Origin: Litoreibacter ponti | Lineage (GTDB): Bacteria; Pseudomonadota; Alphaproteobacteria; Rhodobacterales; Rhodobacteraceae | Length of the DNA: 64,000 bases | NCBI RefSeq assembly: GCF_003054285.1 | Contig: NZ_QBKS01000001.1 | Span: forward strand, 2,675,300-2,739,299 | Direction of reading: 5' to 3' | Part shown: positions 7,562 through 15,669 of the stretch, one piece after another | Layout of the letters: each line of letters begins with the position of its first letter | Position numbering within the stretch: the stretch's first letter is position 1 | Program-made: the position numbers and the translations under genes | The notes under the pieces: model-generated | Told to the model about the DNA's origin: nothing | The model's input: the letters and a program-made list of their open reading frames with translations, nothing else | The model's database searches: none

Positions 7562-9046
7562 TCAGACCCTCGCCATGTATTGGTCCCACATCGCGTGGCG
7601 GAACAGATTGGATGGGTCCATCGCCCGCTTCTTGGCCACGAAGGGGCGCAGGCCGGGATAGGCCTTTTGCATCTGATCCTGACGGGCGTGCAGGCGGTAG
7701 GGCAGGTAGTAGCTGCCGCCGATGGCCAGCACCCGATCGATCAGCTCTTCGGTCATGCGCTGCATGTCGGCCTCGCCGCGGTGGGTCTTTTCCTGGCTGA
7801 ACAGCATCACGCAGGCGATGCGGTCGCCCGGCGCGTAGGACAGCCAGCTTTCATTGTCGGGGGCCACGTAGCGGAGCGTGATGTTCAGGAGCTCTTGATA
7901 GCTCGACGGGATCACATCGCGGCAGGCGGCGACGAAGGCCGCGAATTGGTCGGGCGAGATGAAGTATTCGTGCAGGATGTCGGTGCGGGTGTCGTCGCGG
8001 TCATCAAGCGTGATCACCGGCTCGTTCAACAGCGTGTTGCGGGTGGTATCGCCACCGCCGATCCAAGGGCCAAGCCCGGCCTCGAACCACCAGCGGGCGC
8101 GTTTGGCGCTGTCGGCCCCAAGTTGGGCGCGGAAAACGCCCCGCGCGGCCTTCGACAGAAAGCCAGAGCCGGGGGCGGGCGGCAGGTCGGTTTGGTCGTC
8201 GGTGGGCCGGTAGGTGATCATCAGCGCGTCCTCAAAAAAGCGCGCCTTGGTGACGTCCATGCGCCCGTAGGCCATCTGCACCGCGCCACCGCCCTTGATG
8301 GCCTGAATGAAGCGCGGGCCAAACTCGACCGCGGGCAAATTCTCGAATGTGGGTTTCAGCCGGGTGTTGGCGACCATCTGGATGGTCATGTCGGTGATCA
8401 CGCCAAGCAGCCCGTAGCCGCCCATCGCGGCGGTGAAGATATCGGCGTTTTCATCGCGCGAGCAGGTGATGTGGGAGCCGTCGGCCAGCATCATGCGCAG
8501 GCTTTGCACGGTCGAGCCCATGCCGGAAAAGGGTGTGGGCCAGCCATGGGCGTTGACCGAATAGGTCGAGGCCACGCCGAAATCATTGTTCGATTGCATG
8601 ACGGCGGGGGAGAAGCCTTGGGCGTCGAGCTGGCGGATTACCTCGGACCAGCGGGTGCCCGCGCCACAGCGATAGGTGAGCGCGGTTGTATCGAGCTCGA
8701 TCCAGCTGTGATCCATGGTGAGCGTCGTGCCACCTCGGGCCATGCTTTGCCCGCCCATGGAATGCCGCGCGGCGGAGGCGATGGCGGGGCGTCCCTGATC
8801 GCGGGCCTCTTTCAGCTCGCGGCGCAGGGCCTCGATCTGGGGGCCTTCGAATCGGTCGGTCAGGGTGATGTGCTTGGCAACGCGGGTGGGCGACAGCTCT
8901 GATGCGTCATTGAGCAATAGGGGATCATTTGTCGGGGCGTCCAGCACCCGGCCCGACGGGTCCGGCGTCGTGTAATAGCTGCGGGTCGCATAGGCCCCGG
9001 CCAGCGCCCCGGTGCCGAGCAAAAATGCACGTCTGGTGTTACTCAT
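7562..9046 (-). CDS. Tat-exported FAD-linked oxidase (VAO/PCMH family)
   Basis: 494 residues from the ATG giving MSNTRRAFLLGTGALAGA, a twin-arginine signal (TRRAFLLG), so the folded flavoprotein should cross the inner membrane. The FAD-binding PCMH domain shows the pyrophosphate loop AARHSMGGQSMARGG (with a His that could be a covalent FAD site), YSVNAHGWP and MGGYGLLGVITDMTI. The C-terminus (KAYPGLRPFVAKKRAMDPSNLFRHAMW) is the typical sugar-lactone/DHCR24-like oxidase end. Substrate is not predictable. It heads a five-gene minus-strand operon with two membrane proteins, an 86-residue protein and a MOSC protein. An in-frame ATG 30 codons upstream would bury the Tat signal and is unlikely. Confidence 0.85.
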   Translation of the reverse strand: MSNTRRAFLLGTGALAGAYATRSYYTTPDPSGRVLDAPTNDPLLLNDASELSPTRVAKHITLTDRFEGPQIEALRRELKEARDQGRPAIASAARHSMGGQSMARGGTTLTMDHSWIELDTTALTYRCGAGTRWSEVIRQLDAQGFSPAVMQSNNDFGVASTYSVNAHGWPTPFSGMGSTVQSLRMMLADGSHITCSRDENADIFTAAMGGYGLLGVITDMTIQMVANTRLKPTFENLPAVEFGPRFIQAIKGGGAVQMAYGRMDVTKARFFEDALMITYRPTDDQTDLPPAPGSGFLSKAARGVFRAQLGADSAKRARWWFEAGLGPWIGGGDTTRNTLLNEPVITLDDRDDTRTDILHEYFISPDQFAAFVAACRDVIPSSYQELLNITLRYVAPDNESWLSYAPGDRIACVMLFSQEKTHRGEADMQRMTEELIDRVLAIGGSYYLPYRLHARQDQMQKAYPGLRPFVAKKRAMDPSNLFRHAMWDQYMARV

Positions 9047-9176
9047 CACGTCTGCCTCTGCCGATCGCCCGGCGTTTGCTCGCCTTGGGTCTATTGAGAT
9101 TAATCGCAGATTAGGCCGAATTTGTGATTTTGGCAAAAACTAGCCTCGACTCCGGGCGAGGGCGTTTGGTAAATCA

Positions 9177-9191
9177 GAACATAATAGGAAC
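9177..9191 (+). promoter_or_regulatory. LexA (SOS) operator, GAAC-N7-GAAC
   Basis: GAACATAATAGGAAC matches the direct-repeat LexA box of Alphaproteobacteria (GTTC-N7-GTTC read on the other strand). It ends 19 nt before the ATG of the ImuB-like gene, a known member of the alphaproteobacterial SOS regulon. It therefore most likely represses that gene until DNA damage. It is also 131 nt upstream of the divergent FAD oxidase, where an effect is less likely. Confidence 0.85.
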
Positions 9192-9210
9192 ATTTAGAGC
9201 TGCCACTGTG

Positions 9211-10881
9211 ATGTTGCCCGTCCCCCCAGCGAAGCGGCGCGTGTTGTGCCTGTGGTTTCCGCGGCTTGCGGCCGAGCGGTTCATGCGTCGCGAAGGCGTA
9301 GCTGATGACGTGCCCGTGGCGGTGTTGCGGGACATAGGCAACATGCAGGTGATTCACTCCCTGAACCCCGCCGCAGAAGCGTTCGGCCTGACCCCGGGCC
9401 AGCCGATGCGCGATGCGATGGCGATGTGCCCGGAGCTGCGCACCCGGCTTGCCAACCTGCCACGGGAGGCTGCGTTCTTGCAGGTGTTGGCGCGCTGGGC
9501 GGGCAAGTTCTCGCCCTGGGTGCGGGTCGAGGGGGAGGCGGGGCTGATCCTGGACTTGACCGGCTGTGCGCATTTGTTCGGTGGCGAAGAGGGGTTGGCG
9601 CGGCAGGTGGAAGAGGATTGCGCGGGCTTTGGCTTCACCGTTCGCCTGGGTCTGGCGGACACCGTGGGCGCAGCCTGGGCGCTGGCGCGATTTGCAGGAC
9701 GCGGGGCCGGGTCGCTGCGGTCTGGCGACGCCATTGATGCGGAGGCGCGCGCGACCCGCTCGCGGGCAGCCAAGCGGCGGCATTGGGAACGCGGCGGGGC
9801 CGCCCCGAAGATGCAGCTGGCAGAAGTGGTGCAGGCGGCGATTGCGCCGCCGGGCCAGACACGCGGGGCGTTGGCCCCACTGCCGATGGCCGCCTTGCGG
9901 CTGGATCCGGACGTGGTCACGGGGCTGGCCCGCGTGGGCCTGCGCCGGGTTGAAGATGTGATGGGCATGCCGCGCGCGGCGTTGGCGCGGCGCTTTGGCA
10001 TGCAGGTGGTCCGACGGCTTGATCAGGCCTTGGGACTGGAGCCGGAGCCGGTCTCGCCCGCGAAGCCTGCGGATCATTTTGCGGTGCGGCTGAGCTTTCC
10101 CGACCCGATCGGGCTGGAGGCGGATGTTCTGGCGGGCATCGACCGGCTGCTGGAGCCGCTTTGCGAGAAGCTGCGCAAAAAGGGGCGCGGCGCGCGGCGT
10201 ATACGGCTGCAAGCGTTTCGCACCGATGAGACCAGTGAAATTCTGGAGGTCGGGTTGGCGCGGGCCAGCAATGATCCTGACCGGATGCGGCCCCTTCTGG
10301 CGATGAAGCTGGGGGATCTGGATGTGGGCTTTGGGCTGGATGTGCTGCGGTTAGAGGCAGTGCTGTCGGAGCCGCTGCAGGCACGCCAGCACCGCGGCCA
10401 TCTGGAAGCGAGCGCCGATGTCGCGGCCCAGATGACGCAGGACACAGAGATCGACGACCTGATCGGGCGGCTTGGCGCACGGGTGGGGCTGGAGGCGATC
10501 ACCCGGGTGCACCCGGCCTCGAGCCACATCCCGGAGAAGGGCGCGATCGTGCTGGCCGCCGCGTGGTCGGAGCCGTGCGAGAGCTGGCCGGAGCCGGAAT
10601 TGCCGCGCCCGCTTACTTTGTTCCCACCCGAGCCGGTGACCGCCGCGGAGGTGCCGATACCGCCCGAGACCTTCAAATGGCGGGGGCGGCATCTGACGTT
10701 GGCGCAGGCGGTGGGGCCGGAGCGTATTTCCCCGGAATGGTGGCTCGATGAGCCGGAATGGCGCACGGGCGTGCGCGATTACTGGCGGGTGGATACCAAG
10801 TCAGGGGATCGGCTGTGGCTGTTCTATGCTCATGGCGCGGCAAAGACCGGCGGGTGGTTCTGCCAGGGCGATTTCGGGTGA
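9211..10881 (+). CDS. imuB: ImuB: catalytically inactive Y-family polymerase-like mutagenesis factor
   Basis: 556 residues from ATG 9211 (a GTG lies one codon upstream). It is a Y-family polymerase homologue, but the first catalytic Asp position is replaced (LCLWFPRLAAERF where active enzymes have a VDMD-type motif) and the second acidic pair is VEGEAGLILDLTG instead of a DE pair; this is typical of ImuB, the clamp-binding hub of the ImuA-ImuB-DnaE2 mutasome. LFGGE and a helix-hairpin-helix-like region (RVGLRRVEDVMGMPRAAL) follow. The C-terminal ISPEWWLDEPEWRTGVRDYW and GGWFCQGDFG ends are family-specific. Expression is probably SOS-controlled through the LexA box. imuA and dnaE2 are not adjacent, unlike the common cassette. 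Confidence 0.92.
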   Translation: MLPVPPAKRRVLCLWFPRLAAERFMRREGVADDVPVAVLRDIGNMQVIHSLNPAAEAFGLTPGQPMRDAMAMCPELRTRLANLPREAAFLQVLARWAGKFSPWVRVEGEAGLILDLTGCAHLFGGEEGLARQVEEDCAGFGFTVRLGLADTVGAAWALARFAGRGAGSLRSGDAIDAEARATRSRAAKRRHWERGGAAPKMQLAEVVQAAIAPPGQTRGALAPLPMAALRLDPDVVTGLARVGLRRVEDVMGMPRAALARRFGMQVVRRLDQALGLEPEPVSPAKPADHFAVRLSFPDPIGLEADVLAGIDRLLEPLCEKLRKKGRGARRIRLQAFRTDETSEILEVGLARASNDPDRMRPLLAMKLGDLDVGFGLDVLRLEAVLSEPLQARQHRGHLEASADVAAQMTQDTEIDDLIGRLGARVGLEAITRVHPASSHIPEKGAIVLAAAWSEPCESWPEPELPRPLTLFPPEPVTAAEVPIPPETFKWRGRHLTLAQAVGPERISPEWWLDEPEWRTGVRDYWRVDTKSGDRLWLFYAHGAAKTGGWFCQGDFG

Positions 10882-10891
10882 CTTGGCTCGC

Positions 10892-10927
10892 GGGCCCTCC
10901 GGGGGGAATATTTTTGCCAAGATGAAA
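10892..10927 (+). repeat. Possible Rhodobacterales intergenic repeat
   Basis: Between imuB and yaaA lies a GC block with CCTCCGGGGGG followed by AATATTTTTGCCAAGATGAA. From memory, closely similar GC-block plus TATTTTTGCCAAGATGAA strings recur after genes in Rhodobacterales genomes. No second copy was noticed in this window and it does not fold as a normal terminator hairpin. Low confidence without a genome search. Confidence 0.3.
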
Positions 10928-10957
10928 CCGGGGGCGCGCGTTAACCTTAATGTGCGA

Positions 10958-11752
10958 TCAAGAGGCGGCCTTGAACTGTTCCAGCGCTTCCTCGGTGCGC
11001 AGAAACACCGGTTTTCCGGGCTCTGACATTTTCGGCTGATAGGCGTAGCCGCCCGTGTCGAATTCCGTGATCTGGTCGGGCTTGGTCAGGCGGTTCTGGA
11101 TAATGAAGCGCGCCATCGCGCCGCGGGCCTTCTTGGCGTAGAAGCTGACGATTTTGGGGCCGCCGGGCTTGTCTTCGTAAAATTGCGGCGTGATCACATT
11201 GAGCTTGAGCGCGTCGAGCTTTACCGCGCCGAAATATTCCTGGCTCGCGCAATTGATCAACGTGTCAGTTTCCACCTCTGCGGCCTGCGCGTTCAGCGCG
11301 TCGGAAATCGTGTCGCCCCAGTAGTCGTAAAGCGACTTTCCGCGCTCGGTCTTCAGGCGGCTGCCCATTTCCAGACGGTAGGGCTGGATCGCGTCGAGCG
11401 GGCGCAGCAGACCATAGAGACCAGACAGGATGCGCAGGTGGGCTTGGGCGAAGTCGATCTCGTCTTGATCGAGGCTCGCGGCCTCCAGCCCGGTATAGGT
11501 GTCGCCCGCGAAAGTGAACATGGCGGGCTTCGCGTTGCTCTCGGTCGAGCGCTGCTTGAAGTCGCGGAAGCGGTCGCGGTTGAGGGTCGCGAGGTCCTCG
11601 GAGATATCCATCAGCTTGCGCAGCTCGGACACGCTGAGATCGCGTGCAACGCTGGCCAGCTCGTTCGCCTCCGTCTGGAAGTCGGGCAGGGTGCGATCCA
11701 CCTCGACGGGGTCCATGTCGAGCTTCTTAGCGGGCGAGATAACGGTCAGCAT
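10958..11752 (-). CDS. yaaA: Peroxide stress protein YaaA (DUF328)
   Basis: 264 residues from MLTVISPAKKLD, the conserved YaaA N-terminus; the frame extends 104 codons upstream into recQ territory without homology. Further family blocks: LYGLLRPLDAIQPYRLEMG, LYDYWGDTISDAL, INCASQEYFGAVK and YAKKARGAMARFII. YaaA is a cytoplasmic DNA-binding protein that limits iron-driven oxidative damage during peroxide stress. It follows recQ by 43 nt on the same strand, so the two probably form an operon. Confidence 0.95.
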   Translation of the reverse strand: MLTVISPAKKLDMDPVEVDRTLPDFQTEANELASVARDLSVSELRKLMDISEDLATLNRDRFRDFKQRSTESNAKPAMFTFAGDTYTGLEAASLDQDEIDFAQAHLRILSGLYGLLRPLDAIQPYRLEMGSRLKTERGKSLYDYWGDTISDALNAQAAEVETDTLINCASQEYFGAVKLDALKLNVITPQFYEDKPGGPKIVSFYAKKARGAMARFIIQNRLTKPDQITEFDTGGYAYQPKMSEPGKPVFLRTEEALEQFKAAS

Positions 11753-11795
11753 GTGGGTCTCCTTTGCGGATGACTTAGGCGCGGGTGGCGCGGTC

Positions 11796-13835
11796 TCAAG
11801 AGGCGTGAAGCACATCGAGGAAGGCCGCGCCGAACCGCTCGGCCCGGCGGTCGCCGAGCAGTCGCGCCATGGTCGCCTCGTCGCTGGGCTTGACCTCTGC
11901 CACTTTTGCGATGAGCGAGGCGGAACAGCTGAGCGGTTTCTCGTAACCTTCCGCCCCGCGTGCCAGTTCGGCCTGCGCTTCGAGCAGCCTGTCATAAAGC
12001 GCGCCACTGTCACGGCCCGCCAGCTTGCGGCGGGTCGGGTGCAGCTCTGGCGTAGGGGCACCATTTATCACCTCGAGGAAGGCCGCGCCGAAGCTTTCGA
12101 GCTTCTTGGCGCCGACGCCGGAGATGCGGGCGAAGGCATCGAGGGTCGCGGGCCGCGTTTCGGCCATCTCGATCAGGGTCTTGTCGTTGAAAATGACGTA
12201 GGCCGGCACGCGCGCGGCCTCGGCAAAGGCGCGGCGCTTGGCTTTCAACGCCGAAAGCAGCGGGGCGTCCTCGTCGGAGACGAGCGTGCGCACGATGGGG
12301 CGGTTCGCGCCCTTCTTGATCGTGTCCCGGCGCAGTGTGATCGTGGCCTCGTCACGCAGGATCGGGCGTGCGGCCTCGGTCATGCGGAACGCGCCGTGAC
12401 GAGCGGGGTCGGGCCGGATCAGATCGTGGCCCATCATCTGGCGGAAGACGGCCTGCCAGCCGCGCTTGTCGTACTCGCCGCCAATTCCGAAGGTCGGCAG
12501 TTGATCGTGCCCGCGCGCCTGCACTTTGTCGGTCATGTTGCCCAGCAGAATGTCGATCAGGTGGCCCGCGCCAAAATACTCGCCGGTGCGAAGAATGGCC
12601 GAAAGCGCCTTGCGCACGGCGGTGGTGCCATCAAACGTCTCGGGCGGCTTAGCGCAGAGGTCGCAATTGTCGCAGGTAACCTCGGTGTCGCCGAAATAGC
12701 TCAACAGCGGCTTGCGGCGGCATTCCAGTGCCTCGGCAAGACCGAGCAGCGCGTTCAGCCGCGCGTGGTCCGCGGATTTGCGGTCGTCGGGGGCGAGCCC
12801 CTCGTCGATTTGCTGGCGGCGGAAGCGGATGTCGTCGGGGCCGTACAGCGTCAGGGTGTCAGCAGGGCCGCCATCGCGCCCGGCACGACCGATTTCCTGA
12901 TAGTAGCCTTCGATGCTTTTGGGCAGATCGGCATGGGCGACCCAACGGATGTCGGGTTTGTCGACCCCCATCCCGAAGGCAATTGTGGCGACCACGATCA
13001 GGCCGTCCTCGCGGGAAAAGCGCGCCTCGATTTCGCGGCGGTGATCGGGATCCATGCCCCCGTGATAGTAGGCGGCGGAGTGCCCGTCTTCAGACAGCGC
13101 GCGGGCCAGGCTTTCGGTCTTGGCGCGGGTGCCGCAATAGACGATGCCGGATTGGCCACGACGGGCTGCGGCGAAATCGAGGATCTGGCGACGCGGCTGG
13201 TTCTTGACCTCGAAGGCGAGGTTCAGGTTCGGGCGGTCGAAGCCTTGCAGGAACGTGCTGGGGGCAACGCCATCGAACAGGCGTGTGACGATTTCTTCGC
13301 GGGTCTCGGCGTCGGCGGTGGCGGTGAAGGCGGCAAGCGGTACATCGAGCGCGCGCCTCAGCTCGCCGATGCGCAGGTAATCGGGGCGGAAATCATGACC
13401 CCACTGGCTGACGCAATGTGCCTCATCCACGGCGATCAGCGTGCAGTTGGATCGTTGCAGCATATCGCGTGTGCCTTGGGAGGCGAGGCGTTCGGGAGCG
13501 ATGTAGAGCAGCTTGAGCGCGCCGTCGCGCAGGGCGGCGAACACCTCGTCGGTTTCGTCTTCGGTGTTGCCGGAGGTCAGCGCCCCGGCGCTGACGCCTG
13601 CGGCCTTGAGCGCGCGCACCTGGTCGCGCATCAGGGCGATGAGGGGGGAGATGACGACCGTGAGCCCGTCCCGCGCGAGGGCTGGCAGTTGGAAGCACAG
13701 CGACTTCCCCCCGCCGGTGGGCATAATCGCCAGCGTGTTCTCGCCCGCGCAGACGGCGTCTACGATTTCGCGCTGACCCGGGCGAAAATCGTCGAATCCA
13801 AAGACGTCAGCGAGAAGCTGCTGGGGGTCGGTCAT
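11796..13835 (-). CDS. recQ: ATP-dependent DNA helicase RecQ
   Basis: 679 residues starting at MTDPQQLLADVFGF. Helicase motifs: Walker A MPTGGGKSLCFQLP, motif II DEAHCVSQWGHDFRPDY, motif III AFTATAD, motif VI QEIGRAGRDG. The zinc-binding RQC part has CRRKPLLSYFGD with CDNCDLC, then a winged helix with GRHEL-type sequence. Two HRDC-like segments follow: one ending ISGVGAKKLESFGAAFLEVI, a second ending LLGDRRAERFGAAFLDVL. RecQ unwinds DNA 3'-5' in recombination repair and fork rescue. A longer reading starting 20 codons upstream lacks homology. No LexA box was seen upstream. Confidence 0.97.
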   Translation of the reverse strand: MTDPQQLLADVFGFDDFRPGQREIVDAVCAGENTLAIMPTGGGKSLCFQLPALARDGLTVVISPLIALMRDQVRALKAAGVSAGALTSGNTEDETDEVFAALRDGALKLLYIAPERLASQGTRDMLQRSNCTLIAVDEAHCVSQWGHDFRPDYLRIGELRRALDVPLAAFTATADAETREEIVTRLFDGVAPSTFLQGFDRPNLNLAFEVKNQPRRQILDFAAARRGQSGIVYCGTRAKTESLARALSEDGHSAAYYHGGMDPDHRREIEARFSREDGLIVVATIAFGMGVDKPDIRWVAHADLPKSIEGYYQEIGRAGRDGGPADTLTLYGPDDIRFRRQQIDEGLAPDDRKSADHARLNALLGLAEALECRRKPLLSYFGDTEVTCDNCDLCAKPPETFDGTTAVRKALSAILRTGEYFGAGHLIDILLGNMTDKVQARGHDQLPTFGIGGEYDKRGWQAVFRQMMGHDLIRPDPARHGAFRMTEAARPILRDEATITLRRDTIKKGANRPIVRTLVSDEDAPLLSALKAKRRAFAEAARVPAYVIFNDKTLIEMAETRPATLDAFARISGVGAKKLESFGAAFLEVINGAPTPELHPTRRKLAGRDSGALYDRLLEAQAELARGAEGYEKPLSCSASLIAKVAEVKPSDEATMARLLGDRRAERFGAAFLDVLHAS

Positions 13836-13937
13836 GGGGAGCTGCCTGCGTTTATAGTTTTCAAGGAATCTCCCATATTTCCTTTGTGCAAACAATCCCT
13901 CCGACCACTAGATATGGGGTTTCTTTTTGCGAATGAC

Positions 13938-13965
13938 TTGCAAAAAGGTCATGGGTGCTTACATA
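13938..13965 (+). promoter_or_regulatory. Candidate sigma70-type promoter of the TRAP binding protein
   Basis: TTGCAA (13938) and TACATA (13960) are separated by 16 nt and lie 57 nt before the DctP ATG, which has a strong GGAGG ribosome site at 14011. The match is modest and inferred only from hexamer similarity. Confidence 0.25.
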
Positions 13966-14022
13966 GATGCTGCGACGCGGCTAAAGCGTTGCTCAACCGA
14001 TCCTGCAAGAGGAGGTCTTAAG

Positions 14023-15048
14023 ATGACCTTTCTGAAATCCACCACAGTTGCTCTTTTCACCTTGGCCAGCGCGTCCAGTGCGTTCGCGCAGGACGTCACG
14101 CTGCGGTTCCAGCACTTCGTGTCGCCGAAATCAGCGAACCCGACCTATTTCATGCAGCCTTGGGCCGACAAGATCGAAGCCGACAGCAACGGCCGGATCA
14201 AGGTTGAGCTGTATCCGTTCATGCAGCTTGGCGGCAAAGCCCCGAACCAGTTCGACTTGATCCGCGATGGTGCCGTGGATGGCGGCTGGGTGATCCCCGG
14301 CTATCAGCCGGGCCGCTTCCCGGAGGCGGAGGCGCTGGAACTGCCGTTCATGACCACCAAGGTGGGCGAGCAGGCGAGCGTTGCGGCGTGGAAGTTCACG
14401 CAGAAGCACCTGATGGACGATTTCAAGGATATCCATCTGATCGCTGCGCACATGCATGGGCCGGGGCTGGTCCACAAGAAAGGTCCGGCCATTGAGAAAG
14501 TCGAGGATTTCAAGGGCCTGAAGTTGCGCGGCCCGTCGCGCCCGGCGACCCTGCTGCTCGACAAGATGGGCGCGACGCCCGTGGGCATGCCGGTCCCGGC
14601 CTTCCCCGAAGCGCTGTCGAAAGGCGTCGTGGATGGGGGCGTGATCACGTGGGAGATGTCGCCGTCGCTGAAGCTCAACGAGCTGACGGATAGCCATACG
14701 GACGTGTCGGGCGACAAGGCGCTCTACAACCTCTACTTCATCTGGGCGATGAACAAGGATCGCTACAACAGCCTGCCCGACGATCTGAAAGCCGTGATTG
14801 ATGCCAACTCCGGCGAGTTTGCCTCTGCCTGGGCGGGGCGTGCCCACGATCAGGGCGATGTCGTCGGCAAACAGGTGATGATCGACGACGGCAACCAGAT
14901 CGGTGTCGTGTCCGAGGAAGAGACCGCGCGGATGATGGCATTGGGTGAAGAAGTAACCGCCGAATGGATCACGGAAATCACCAAAAAGGGCCTAGATGGG
15001 GCCGCATTGGTGGCGGATGCAAAAGCGTTCGTGGCCGAAAGTCAGTGA
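14023..15048 (+). CDS. TRAP transporter solute-binding protein (DctP family)
   Basis: 341 residues with a signal peptide (MTFLKSTTVALFTLASASSAFA, cleaved before QDVTLRFQHF). Typical DctP features: NPTYFMQPWADKIEADSNGRIKVELYPFMQLGG, the KGLKLRGPSRPATLLLDKMGATPVGMP substrate-ligand block with the conserved Arg, and VVDGGVITWEM. It binds an organic anion in the periplasm for a TRAP uptake system. The start is supported by GGAGG seven bases upstream. The small (Q) and large (M) membrane subunits are not adjacent, so this is an orphan binding protein; substrate unknown. A strong terminator follows. Confidence 0.93.
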   Translation: MTFLKSTTVALFTLASASSAFAQDVTLRFQHFVSPKSANPTYFMQPWADKIEADSNGRIKVELYPFMQLGGKAPNQFDLIRDGAVDGGWVIPGYQPGRFPEAEALELPFMTTKVGEQASVAAWKFTQKHLMDDFKDIHLIAAHMHGPGLVHKKGPAIEKVEDFKGLKLRGPSRPATLLLDKMGATPVGMPVPAFPEALSKGVVDGGVITWEMSPSLKLNELTDSHTDVSGDKALYNLYFIWAMNKDRYNSLPDDLKAVIDANSGEFASAWAGRAHDQGDVVGKQVMIDDGNQIGVVSEEETARMMALGEEVTAEWITEITKKGLDGAALVADAKAFVAESQ

Positions 15049-15074
15049 ACGTGTAACTTGTAACGAGTGACGAG

Positions 15075-15110
15075 ACCGTCCCTTCTGGAGACAGGAGGGG
15101 CGGTTTTTTT
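15075..15110 (+). terminator. Intrinsic terminator after the DctP gene
   Basis: Twelve-pair stem (ACCGTCCCTTCT with AGGAGGGGCGGT, a few G-T pairs), loop GGAGAC, followed by seven T residues. It ends the DctP transcript, and the T-run includes the last bases of the convergent rsmD gene. Confidence 0.9.
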
Positions 15111-15669
15111 AGTCCGGCTCAAGGAATGTGACGTGCGTGCCGCCGTATGTCTTGTGCTCGATCAGCGAGAAGCCGTCCGGGGCGGCTTGCGGCGCCTCTT
15201 CTTCCCAGATGACGAGGGCATCGTCGGTCAGCCAGCCTTGCGCGCGTGCCTGAAGCAGCGCCTTCGCGCCCAGATTTTGGCCATAGGGCGGGTCGAGGAA
15301 CACCAGATCGAATGGCTTGTAGGGGTTCGGCGGCAAGCGTGTGGCATCGGTCGACAGGATATTGGTCTGCTCCGCCGCGCGCAGCTTGCCGATGTTTTTC
15401 GACAAAAGCCGGAAGCCTGCCCGCCCGTTTTCGACAAAACACACACGGTCCGCACCGCGCGACAGCGCCTCGAGCCCAAGCGCGCCCGTGCCTGCAAACA
15501 GGTCCAGCACCCGCGCGCCGGTCAGCGGGTCGCCGTAGCGGCCGCCGGCAAGTACGTTGAACAGGCTTTCGCGGATGCGGTCGGTGGTGGGGCGCAAATG
15601 CGCAGCCTCGTCACCCTTGCCGACCGAGGTCAGCGCGACGGAGCGGTGGGTGCCCCCGATGATCCTCAC
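15109..15669 (-). CDS. rsmD: 16S rRNA (guanine966-N2)-methyltransferase RsmD
   Basis: 186 residues from a GTG giving VRIIGGTHR, the conserved RsmD N-terminus; upstream open frame lacks homology. SAM-binding motif VLDLFAGTGALGLEALSRGA and the catalytic DPPYG (FLDPPYGQN) are present, with LRPTTDRIRESLFN upstream of them. RsmD methylates G966 of 16S rRNA in the assembled 30S subunit. GTGA links it to the preceding flavoprotein gene (4-nt overlap), implying translational coupling. Confidence 0.95.
   Translation of the reverse strand: MRIIGGTHRSVALTSVGKGDEAAHLRPTTDRIRESLFNVLAGGRYGDPLTGARVLDLFAGTGALGLEALSRGADRVCFVENGRAGFRLLSKNIGKLRAAEQTNILSTDATRLPPNPYKPFDLVFLDPPYGQNLGAKALLQARAQGWLTDDALVIWEEEAPQAAPDGFSLIEHKTYGGTHVTFLEPD

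Noticed and set aside
11499..14021. 840-residue open frame on plus opposite recQ
   Set aside because: It is antisense to a confident RecQ gene, has a composition typical of GC-rich shadow frames and no recognisable domains.
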